From Ectocarpus siliculosus (taxonomy: Eukaryota > Sar > Phaeophyceae > Ectocarpales > Ectocarpaceae), in the NCBI GenBank assembly GCA_000310025.1, contig FN649744.1:1528824-1592823 (forward strand): a stretch of 64,000 nt of DNA. The letters run 5' to 3'. The first letter of the stretch is position 1, and each line of letters starts with the position of its first letter. The notes beneath the pieces were generated by a model. The model saw only the letters and a list, made by a program, of their open reading frames with translations. It was not told where the DNA came from and did no database searches. Of the stretch, positions 26,501-35,520 are shown one piece after another. Made by a program: the position numbers and the translations under genes.

Positions 26501-29500
26501 CGCAACGCATCATTTATGCCTGACATCCCTGACATCCCGGTGCAATATTTCGCAAATAGTACTTGGCACCAACTGCGACTGTGGGAAAAAGTACCCCGGC
26601 AACGGTGGCCGAGAGTTTGCTCCCTCTTTCGCACTCCCCCTGACTCGAGACCCCCGTCTCACATCGATGGTGCCAGAGCCATCGAGGTCGAAAGAATCGA
26701 ACACATCGTGCGCGCTCGCTCGTCGCCGCTCCTCCGGAGACGCGCCTCGCATCAGGATCTTGGTTCGAACGACGGCAGCCTTCGCGCGCCTCATCTCCTG
26801 CGCTAGTTCAACTTTTCCTGCGTCTGTCTGCACGCAACCAGTTGCGGGGGGAAAAGGAGTAGATGTTTGTTGGGATTGTTGCTGTTGTTGTTCTTGTTCT
26901 TGTTTTGTGGTTCTGGGTGGGTGATGTGACAGTAGGCCATTGATGGACTTTGGGCAAACGTGGGTGCCGTCAATGGGTGATGACCATGCGCCTGGTCTCC
27001 CTCCTATGCAGCACTCTCTTACCGTCAAGTACATGTCGGCCCTCGTGGTCGCCAGTCGCACAGCTCCTCCTACCGCCGCCGCTTCCGCCTCGCACCGGGT
27101 TATCTCCCCGTCCACGGCGAACTGCCTCACCATCCCGGCGAAGCGCCGGTGCAAGAAGCCTCGGGCCACGCGGTTGAGCCCTGCAACTCGTATTTGTGAC
27201 GACACGACAGAGAGCATCGTGGGGCTACGTAGACGCGTTTGGTTGTCACACGCACAGAGGGCCAGCCCTCGATGCGTCCGGGCGAACACCGGAGTGAATG
27301 TTTCTGGGAGAGAAGGGGGTGGTGGCTTAGTTAAAGGTGGGCCCCTGACAATCGCTGTGTTGTGACAAGATAGGTATATTACATGAGGTGGTACGCCATA
27401 TAAAGCGTCTAAATTTGAATCTTGAACAAGTGATGGTGGTAGGAGGGGCGCGCGCCCTTATGTCCTGATGCACAAAAGCGGTTCCGCAACACGGAAGAAC
27501 CAGACATGTTGCCGCATACAGTGACACACGGAGCCAAGTGCTTATCACGTATCAAAGCCAACATGCCTCCCTCATCAATACACCCTTTGAAGGCCGAGGG
27601 GGGATGGGGAAGTAGTGACATCACCATAGTGTGGCTAACGACTACGTCATGCCGTGTGGGAAACCAGGGGGTTGGTACTATGTGGCAGTAGCACGTGCAT
27701 GTGTTGAGTCAGGCCTTGGCTCGGGCCGTTGCTGCAGTCCGAACGGGATCTGTCCTGTTATCTCCCTTGCTAGCCTGGGGTCAGTCATGAAGACATGGGA
27801 GATCCTGAAAGCGAAGACATCGACACCAACGACAACTTCAACAACGACAGCCAGAGGCATCCTCTGAAGAACCGACGCACAATCGAAGAAGTGCCTGTGT
27901 GTACAACAAATAAAGGCAGGCTTTATTACCCGAAAAACGATGTGTGCACGTACCTAGGGCCGCCCGCCACAGGCTAGTGTGAATCTCCGAGATCGCCGTC
28001 GCCCTCACCCTCCTCAGGACGAATCCCCTGTGCAAGGCCTGCAGGAGTCCAGCGGAGGCCTCCTCAAGGCGCATTCGTTGGGTCGTTCGCTTCGCCAGGA
28101 ACATTCGGACCTGTTTCCAAGTCCAACGTTCCCGGAACCGATATGTCGTATGGCTAGACAAAGGAGGTTGGGCCGGGACCCCCGCCATCTCAGCTAGGGG
28201 CATGGCCAAACTCTTTTCATCCGCAGAGGGTGGTGGTTCACATACTGTCGCGCCTAGACTGTGCCGAAACATTTTCCAGCTCTCTCTAGGTTTGGGTGGA
28301 CGCGTTGCGCATCGCTCAGACCCAACACCCTCACGTCCCTTCAATACCCCACTCTCTTCCTCACCACCGACTGCGCCGAGATGGTGTGCCGGATCAAGAT
28401 CCGAATCTCTCTAGCCTTGCGCCTTCCGTGGGCCCCTCGTATGATCGCTTGAAACTTCACAGTCGCGAGGCCTAGCCGGTACATCCGCCGGCGCCAAGCC
28501 CTCGCCACGAACGTTGCCGCGCTGCTCCGGTGAGTTTTGTCCTTCCGGGCGCCGACGCGGGCCAGGTGCCCACGGAACGCAGCGGCGGCGAGCGTCTGGG
28601 CGGCGGTTCGTCTGTTTCACGCGCGGGAGGTTTCGCGTGGTTTGGCATTTTGAGGGTTAGTCGGTAATCTCGTATTTTTCGTTCTTCCTGTTCAAGGGTT
28701 ATTAAAGGAAGCCTGGGCCGAGGCAACAGGGTTATGGTACTTCACGTTCGAGTCGCGCACTGCCTGCGCAGTTTGGTCCCCGATGGAAATGTGACGTGCC
28801 TGAGGAAGTGTCGGCGATAGGTGCGCTCGATGATAGAAGCGAGGTAGTGGGCTCTAGCAGAGTACGGGAACAAATCCGGGCCGGCTCCAGCACCAACGCC
28901 GCGATCGCCGCCCCCGAGTTGGGCGGAGCGACCCTTTCCTGCAGCAGGGGGGCATGGGCTCGCAGTGCCACCACTACCGTCCCGAGAGCCAATGCGACTG
29001 GCGCCTTCTCTTTTCCCCGTGAGCTCTGCCGCCGCCTCCCCGTAGAGCCGGACCGCCTCGTCCCGGTCCCCCCTGGCCTCCATCACCGCCGCGACCTGCC
29101 CCAGCCAGACCGCGCGGGGCGCCTCCTCGGCGGTCCCGCGCTCCATCGTGACGGTGAGGAGCGAAGACGCAGCAGTACCGGGCGCCGAAATACACGCGGC
29201 TCCTTGCGTTGTTGGGCCTCTTCCGGCTCCGGTTGGCGCCGCTTTGATGCCGCTGGTCGTTGTCGCCGTCGCTGTTGCTGTCTTCTTCTTCCTCCCGTCC
29301 GGGGATGTTGCGTGCGCCGCGGAGGGCTCATTGTCCGGGGGGAGGTTCGCTTCGGCTTCGTGGCTGCCGCCGGGGGGCGTGAAGCGACGGCCAGACTCAT
29401 CGAACAGCTTTCGTTGACGTAATTGGAAGGGTCAGGGTTGGGGAGAGGGAGACAGGAAACTCAATTTATCGTCTTAGTGAAGGTATGTTTCTCGCTTGAA

Positions 29501-32500
29501 ATTGTTTCCAAAAGCAAAGAGAAGGGGGTTGCCAACACAATGAACAACAGTAACACGTGTGGTTTTATGTCAAAGGATTTGCTGGGGCAAGGGCGCGAAG
29601 AAGAGATATTACACCCTGCAGAACGTCTCTCGACAAAAGAAGAGAATCTTTGCCCAGCGGAGCGACGTGTTCTTGTCAACACCCCTCGAGCAGGTGGTTA
29701 TTGGGCAGCGCCGAACGTGTACCTGTTCAGGTCGCCTCCCCTTTGGCTTTCGGTGGGAGCTGCGTCGGATACAGGTATACTTCCACAACGTCGCTGCCTG
29801 CACCGAACGCTAGCTCTGAGCAGATTTCCGCGACGTTTTCGAAATGGTAGTAAGCCGAGCCTTGTGATTGCCTCTCCGCAGCACCGGGGAGGAGGGCATC
29901 GCATTCGGTATCCGCCAACCATTCAAGTCTTGTCTAGCCCCTACCCCAACCAACCACCCAATTAGCTCAGTCTCAGCCCGGGTGCCAAGATGCTCACCCG
30001 CACTTGCCCTTCAGAACACGTCAAGCGAGAACTCACACGGGTTCTCCTGACTCGCATCGAGTTTGTTGTCACCGCACAAAAGCACAAGCCTAAACCTGAA
30101 GGTGGCACGACAACAAATCCTCCCTTACCCGTGCGCCCTCCGGAGGAAGGTAGGCGAGAACGGCGTTCAGGGGTCTCGCCAACTGGGATGCGACGGGGTC
30201 GGTCCACACGCCGAGGCCGAGCGAGCCCTCGAGGAGGCCGACAAAGTTGGCGGTCATGCTCTCGGAGGGGGGGGTTGGCTCCAGCGCGTCCCCCCCCAGC
30301 CCGAAGAAGGTTTGGTCCTTGCGCCCGGCGGTGACGGCGCTGGCGGCGATTTGAGGCCAAACAGAGAAAGCAAACAAAAAAATTGAAATGAAGAGACGAA
30401 AAGGCGAGGGCGGTGTTTTGAACGAAACGATTTTGAACAACGAAACGTTTCTTCGAAGAAACAAGCGCAGCGGTGAAACAAACCGAAAGAGAGCATCGGC
30501 TTACCGCGGGAACACGCTTGGCGAGAAAACAAGCTTTGTCATCACAACGAAAGTGGCCAAAGAAACGCGATTGCGCCTGGCTCTTTTGTGGTTCCCATGC
30601 TCGTGCTCGCTGCACACACTCGCTGCAAGATTTCTAACGGTGCAATAGAATGAATCAATCTGGGCAGGGGGGAAAGATGGGCACACCATTGCCCACAACC
30701 AAGGGATATATCAGGGTGGAAAGACAGTAGTACTGTATGTCACAATGCACACAATCGTGTCCTCAGCACAAAGGCGCTTCCAAACAAGCCTGCAGGCTAC
30801 ACCACACCTGTTGCTCCCATCGCATGGCTGTCCTTCTTCGGCACGGCCACCACCTCCGACTGCGCCCCCGTCTGAACGGCCGCCACGTCCACCCGCAACC
30901 ATCGTTACGGCCCGGGGCGGGGACTTTGGCGACCCGGAACCTTGGCGTGCCGTACCTGCTGCCGCTGCCGTCGTGGACGAAGCCTGGTCTTCGAGAAAAG
31001 CAGCGAGACGACGTCGAGATCTCTCTCCGTTCCTCCTTTCGCCATCACCGCTGGCCGTGGCAGTGGCGGTCGCTCCGCGCTGGCGCTTTGGTCTTGACGC
31101 GTGCTGTTGTTGTTGGTCTGAGTAGGGCGGCCCGGAGGCCTTCGTCGGGAGGCCTCTCTGGTGGGCGGCGCCAGCCACAACGCAGTCACCACCTCCAGTA
31201 GCAGCAGGGGCAGCTAGCGAAGAGGAAACATCTCTGCGACGTCGCGAGATGCAAATGATACGCGTAGAGCGCACACGTTCGCATAGGTTGTCAGCGCTGT
31301 ACTTCAGTACTTCTGGAGCAGAGCAGAAGACAGGCTTCGACCGGCTGGAATACCATTCCAGTTAACAAGGCTACTTCAACTCATAGAAAAGGTAATATTA
31401 AACACCGCGTAAGAACAGACTCCAAGAGAGCATTGGCAAAGGTGACTGAGGCTGCTGTGTCGCCATGAAAGAGTACGACAAATTGGTGTTTCTCAACATT
31501 CACAACCAATCTTCTCCTGACTCCCATCAAGAGCCGCCCTGGATAGTAGCTATGCAGTGGTTGTCTCCGGCGCATCCCTCTATGATCAACGCGAACACCC
31601 TCCAGCCTAGAGCATTCAACCGTTACAAGGATGTTGCATGCTCAGCGACCAAAACGAGCAAATCAATACACCAACCGAGTCATTCCCCACCTTGAGCCGG
31701 TCGTAGCAGAACTTTCCACAGCGATCTTGATCGGCCGTCGCCCACTTCCCGCGCCATCGGCGGCATCCTCTGCGCTATTGGTTGCCCTCGCTCCTGCTGC
31801 CACAGTCACTGCTTTCAGCGACGACGACGACGACGACGGTTCTACCGCTGGCGGTGCGTCACGACAAAACTCCTCTGGAACGACGCCAAGCAGACTCGTG
31901 GACACCTGTGACGGTAAGAAGTACGTCAAACGCATGACGGACAGTCCGACAAGGGACGTTGTGTGATGGAGTTCGGGGGAGCACGGCATGCAGCAGGCTG
32001 GACGTATAAGGCTATCGTATTCTCCAACCCGAGCAAGAGACGAAAGACGACTGGTGACATAACCTACCCTTGCTTTCGGTGGGTAGACTCGCTTGCGTTG
32101 GTCAGTGTGTCGAAGGGGATCGTTCTGCCAGCTCCTGAACTAGCGAGGGACAAACAACACAAGAGGCTCGTGGGACGTAACCTCGTTCATGCCAGCCGTA
32201 TCCGCAGCGGACCCGGAGTAGTCGACTTTTAAACCCAGTATTTCCAGACTTCGCACAAGGTTCTTAGGAACATACCCCGCCGTTGGACAGACCGGAAACT
32301 TGAAAGCCTTCATTACGGACGCAACTTGCAGTTCTGAAAGCGTCTAGCTAACGGCTCCTAAATCGTGTCCCTACATGCGCTCTAGGAGTGCTGGCACACA
32401 AGGGCGAAGCGACGTGGAGCCCACCCGTCGCTGCCAAATTATCCCAACATCTTGCACCACGTCACGCAATATAGTACGCAGCACAACACATCAAAATAAC

Positions 32501-34487
32501 GAGCAGCAAGAGAACCACAGCGGACCGCATTTTTCGCGCACACCTTCTCTTCAATCTCCGCTCGAGCGTCCGCCGCTGTGGACGCCCCCCTCTCGGCCCT
32601 GGCCCGTCTTCCCGCCCGCGCCTTCGCCGCCGCCTCCGCCGAAGGACGGGGGCGAGGCCAAGGTGTGTGGTGCCGGTACTGCGGCAGACGGTAGCAAGTA
32701 TCTCTCCCTTGTCCCCTCCGGTCTGTGCGTTGCTCGGTGGCTGCTCGACGGCTGGCGCCGCGGCTGCCGCCAGTGGGTCTGGGTGATATCGGTGCTGACG
32801 AAGAATTTGGCAGCAGAAGTGGCGCCTGTGTTGATGGGTGGCGTTGGTGGCCTTGCCTGTACTGTTGTTGCCCGGCAGTGTTGGCTGGCGGCGACGAAGC
32901 CATCTAGGAGACAAGAAGACGGGAATGTATTCATCGTTGGAGAGTGGGTGTAGCGATAAGGTTCTTTTGCCGACATGGCGCTTACTTCACCGAGGGCCAC
33001 GTACGGCAGGGCATGCCATGCGCCAAAGCTACACAATTCCCAGAACCCCAGTTCGGCTAGGCGATCTTTTCTCACACAACTCGTTTGCCCCTCCCACATG
33101 TACGCCGAAAAGCACAGAGGGAAATGGATTGGACATGGAGAACCAAGAGGGTAAAACATCTACTACGCATGGAAATTGAGCCCCGTAGAAATGTCGGGGC
33201 GTTCTCCCCCCCGAAGCTGGGTGGGACAACGTGCCCTGCCGACACAAGAAATAATACATCTGTGGCACATCCTTCACGGGCTCCTTCAATTCTAGAGAGG
33301 GGTGATATCTACGAATACCGAGGGCGAGGACACCTTTCGCCTGAGCTCCGTCATCGGGTAGTCATGGTTACACTTGTCGGCATTCGTTCCGAGCAGGCTC
33401 AGCATGTCATCCGCCTCCTTTTTCCAGCGCCTAATATCTGGTGTGGCCGGTGTGGCTGTTTCACACCGGCCACTGTTTGCAGTAATCGGCCTAGCGCGAC
33501 CACTACCGTCGTCCACATTCGCCTCGTCTTGCCCGCTTGGGGCACCATGCCGTTGGCCTGAGCGTCGTTGCCCATGTGGCTCGAATTCTTTCTCGGATTC
33601 AAAGGCTGCGGAGACTGGCAGGAGATCGTCGGTGGTGATACCTAGCTTTGTGCGAAGCTTGAGCATCTTTCGAGCGACCACCTCCTGCACAGTGATGACT
33701 GGTTGCTCCGGGACCGGCGCCACATTCTGCGAAACAACGTTTGCGGCGACCGAAAATATATGCAATACACCGAGACTCTAGACTGCAGCCTAGTCTTGTC
33801 AATACGTGGGCAAAGGCACGTCGACTCCGGGAAGGTATGGCGTTCCGGTGGTTGCGTGTGTACATACATCCTTAGAAATACACATACGTTCACGGAAAGA
33901 CTGTCCACATCCTTTCACCGCCACAAGATGCTGCAAATAAGGGAAGAGGGTCCATCGAGCAATGTAGAGAAGCCGACGTCCGTTTGACAGCGCCGTTCTT
34001 TTGATCGTGTATTGAGACTGGATTTTTAGCGGCATCCAAACTGCGTGCGTTCAAAGCAGTGGATTTCGCCCCAACGATGGGCTACAGGTGCAAATGTGCG
34101 CGGTGAGCGGAGAACCGCTATGATATCCGCACGTGCGCTTAATCACATCCCGTTGACTACATAAATATGTATGACTGCTCGGCTTCCAAAGGTTACGGTT
34201 TCGTGCTCGCTTACCTTATTGTAGGGGGACGCCCCAATGACGAGCTCCCGCCAGTCTTCACCCCACCGCCGCTTCCGAGGACGGGCTTTCTTGTCAACGG
34301 GGAAGGTCTGAGTCTGCGTGAGATCGACCCCGGACAGACCCGGGAAACCGATCCACGCCGGCGCTGTCGATAAGTCTCGCTCGCGGCCGAGCTTGATGAG
34401 CCTTGCGTCGTCGTCGTTTTGGCGGCGTTTCTTGGCGGCGGCGTTGGCGGCAGCGGCCGTAGCGATGGGAGTGGCAGTCTTACTCAT
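9558..34487 (-). CDS. Giant EF-hand/IQ-motif protein, 33 exons, about 3,032 residues
   Basis: A putative calcium-binding scaffold. Thirty-three minus-strand exons chain from ATG at 34,487 to stop at 9,558 without a phase break (sum 9,099 nt). Exon coordinates are given in the six segment entries that follow. Eight EF-hand loops are visible, in four pairs, at about residues 1009, 1045, 1332, 1384, 1958, 1994, 2259 and 2295. Each has Asp at position 1 and an acidic residue at position 12. Two IQ-like motifs (about 878-888 and 911-921) could bind calmodulin or an EF-hand partner. Long Ala/Arg- and Glu-rich helices separate the pairs. There is no kinase, protease or membrane segment, so a structural or sensory role is inferred. 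The closest architecture I can name is that of large multi-EF-hand proteins such as EFCAB6, but orthology is not shown. A few splice choices (exons 12, 14, 19, 20) are alternatives. It could in principle be two genes, but no internal start or stop suggests that. Confidence 0.78.
14727..16723 (-). other. EF-hand giant, segment 5: EF pair 4, exons 26-28
   Basis: Exons: 16723-16581, 16102-15904, 15062-14727. Exon 26 gives EKLRHMFRLF and EF loop 7, DVSCDGCIHAEE, a weak loop (Ser and His at coordinating positions 3 and 9). EF loop 8, DRDGSGDVDFCE, is canonical but split by an intron after its first Asp. Only a GC donor (ACAG|gcaagt, 16,581/16,580) gives the right phase; the nearby gtgacc donor would break the loop. 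Loop 8 is followed by FSAWW and the basic helix ending RARAEARAE. Exon 28 is acidic then Gly-rich (LEDEDEEALRLAKIATG, later KLARAEAEAYADVQ). Confidence 0.82.
15131..15236 (+). repeat. Short direct repeat in the flank of exon 28
   Basis: Two imperfect copies of about 27 bp at 15,131-15,156 and 15,208-15,236 share GGGAC, AGCCAA, then AACACTCTCT. They lie in the intron between exons 27 and 28 of the EF-hand gene. Function unknown. Confidence 0.55.
17070..19859 (-). other. EF-hand giant, segment 4: EF pair 3 and basic helices, exons 21-25
   Basis: Exons: 19859-19442, 19179-19019, 18711-18613, 18084-17657, 17250-17070. EF loop 5 is split by the exon 21/22 intron after its first Asp (LFD | ADGSGAIDREE). 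EF loop 6 is DLDCSGDIRQEE, with Arg at position 9, followed by LVTWLEN. Exon 24 begins with an Arg/Ala helix (VRASIVARSRAAARAEV) that resembles the helix after EF pair 4 (RRALISRARAEARAE). It ends in a charged coiled-coil-like stretch (FEEEERDAERELVVKR) that runs straight into exon 25 (KRQWRTQAGAAELKRERDR). The acceptor of exon 24 lies beside a pyrimidine simple repeat on the minus strand. Confidence 0.8.
18090..18215 (+). repeat. Compound (CAGA/GACA/GAGA) simple repeat at a 3' splice site
   Basis: About 125 bp of CAGA, GACA, GACAGC and GAGA units. On the minus strand it is an almost pure pyrimidine tract that ends a few bases before the acceptor ctaag|GTTCG of exon 24 of the EF-hand gene (18,084). 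It therefore probably serves as that intron's polypyrimidine tract. Confidence 0.8.
20258..24929 (-). other. EF-hand giant, segment 3: EF pair 2 and long acidic linker, exons 14-20
   Basis: Exons: 24929-24860, 24405-24161, 23572-23411, 22781-22599, 22420-21635, 21360-21209, 20606-20258. Exon 15 is a helix with a His/Gln tract. EF loop 3 is DRDGNGELDVSD (Asp at position 12) in exon 17. EF loop 4 is split by the exon 17/18 intron (DEDHSGQ | VDIDE) and is followed by FMRWF, the same Trp-Phe exit seen after EF loop 2. Exon 18 (262 codons) carries a Ser/Asp/Glu-rich disordered stretch and ends in a basic helix (EARTLLLRRARLRAQ). The exon 19/20 junction is chosen as NLR|EAEEAV (donor gttcga). A phase-0 alternative exists with donor gtggaa and acceptor at about 20,646. 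Exon 20 is Ala/Gly/Pro-rich. Confidence 0.7.
22855..22899 (+). repeat. Dispersed repeat, copy 1, with a GCGTCCTCGAGAGGAC palindrome
   Basis: CATGCCTTAG at 22,855 is followed 20 bp later by GCGTCCTCGAGAGGAC. The same two blocks in the same order and strand recur at 61,001-61,042 in the intron of another gene. This copy lies in the intron between exons 16 and 17 of the EF-hand gene. It is probably a remnant of a dispersed short repeat. Confidence 0.5.
25376..28110 (-). other. EF-hand giant, segment 2: IQ motifs and EF pair 1, exons 9-13
   Basis: Exons: 28110-27954, 27186-27023, 26827-26663, 26316-25960, 25477-25376. Exon 9 holds an IQ motif (LQALHRGFVLR); its donor is the strong gtacgt at 27,953, which gives the phase exon 10 needs. 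Exon 10 holds a second IQ-like motif (LNRVARGFLHR, Asn for Gln). EF loop 1 is split by the exon 11/12 intron after its ninth residue (DLDGSGTID | HTE). EF loop 2 is DADGSGEISFSE, followed by FYAWF. Exon 12 is ended at VK|gtgacc because exon 13 (ARRNLRAATGMALQDRARR) then continues a helix. A later donor at 25,8xx would put exon 13 in a Pro/Gly frame and is less likely. Confidence 0.75.
28796..34487 (-). other. EF-hand giant, segment 1: N-terminal region, exons 1-8 (residues 1-855)
   Basis: Exons: 34487-34215, 33726-33334, 32825-32544, 31905-31691, 31233-30808, 30339-30129, 29933-29781, 29407-28796. The start ATG at 34,487 opens MSKTATPIAT and is the only in-frame Met before the basic stretch KKRRQ. 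The first donor is ataag|gtaagc. Exon 3 was placed in the frame ending in a helix (ADARAEIEEK) because both neighbours are phase 0. Exons 4-5 are Ser/Ala/Gly-rich. Exon 6 holds a compact block (GRKDQTFFGLGG through LAYLPPEGAR). Exon 8 contains one TPR-like helix pair at about residues 749-781 (AVWLGQVAAVMEARGD, then EAVRLYGEAAAEL) and ends in IIERTYRRHFLRH. No named domain apart from the single TPR-like unit. Confidence 0.68.
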
Positions 34488-35520
34488 GGTACACCCCTGG
34501 CAATAATGCAATCGCGTTGTTCTCAGCTGCACTCAGATGAACAATAGAGCGTCGAGGTCCGAATGGTGTAACATGTTTGCGTGAATGTATGGCAAACTGG
34601 AGAGTGATTGTACTTCAACTTGTTGTAGATAGGGCATGCATCGCAGTCCTCAATGGGAGGCTTCCTTACGGCAGTGGGGACCCTGTGACGCCTGCCTGAT
34701 ACTGAACGTACCAGCAACCAGCACTGAAAGTTTCCCGGGGACCTACAGCGCGTAATAGTGTCGAGACGAACAGACTGGTTCGGACATGCGAAGTGCGGCT
34801 TGAGTTGCCCTTCGCAACGGCTCGTCCCCTCTATTTCGCCGCGTCACGGTCCAACTCCCTCCCTGGAGCATGTCGACAACCCTCCTGACTGCCGTCCGCT
34901 CCAACGCCGGCGGGATACCCAGGCGCACGGCTGGCTTGCTACACAACCTATGAAGTACTCTCCCGTCCCGGTATACCTGCTGCACGTCCTTACCTTCCTC
35001 GCTGTTCGGGCTGCCGCATTGTGAGTAGTTCAGCCATGCGGCATTGATCATTGCTTCGCAACATCAACGCGGCATCAGACGCAGAAGTTGACAGTTAGTG
35101 TGTAGGTGTGCAGTTCCTGGACCTTTGCTGTGTGCTGGCGCCGGCTATTTGCCTTATCCTGCAATTTGAGGAGGGGCGGGGAGGGGGACGCGGGCGGGGC
35201 GGGGCGGATTCGTGAAGTCAATAGCCCCTTATACTCCTTTGGTACGGACTGCACTGTAGCCTACAGCCAATGAGGAGTAGCGGCATCTCCTACTTTCTAC
35301 CAGCCTAACCATCTCGCTCAACTGCGGTACAGCACATCTGTTACTTTCGAATTTGTGCGGCGGCCATCATAACTCGTGTTTATGTACGTGCTTTGAACAT
35401 GTTCTTCAACAACAACTTGGGGTAGAGCGGATTCGTGTTGTCCACACACCTTCAAAATACGGCTCGGGTTTTACGTTGCTGCAGTGATATTTTGCGCATG
35501 GAACGTGTATATTCACAGCG
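34488..35520. promoter_or_regulatory. Divergent spacer between the EF-hand giant and the DUF676 esterase
   Basis: Start codons of two genes point away from this 1,033 bp spacer, so both promoters and 5' UTRs should lie here. I see no TATA box at a convincing distance. There is a GC-rich block (gaggggcgggg, ggcggggcgggg) near 35,168-35,205 that could be an Sp1-like or CpG-type promoter element; that is inference from base composition only. No coding exon recognised. Confidence 0.45.

Noticed and set aside
27690-27806. Possible extra exon of the EF-hand gene (RISHVFMTDPRLAREITG)
   Set aside because: The acceptor would need phase 2, but exon 9 ends in phase 1 with a strong gtacgt donor that joins exon 10 perfectly.
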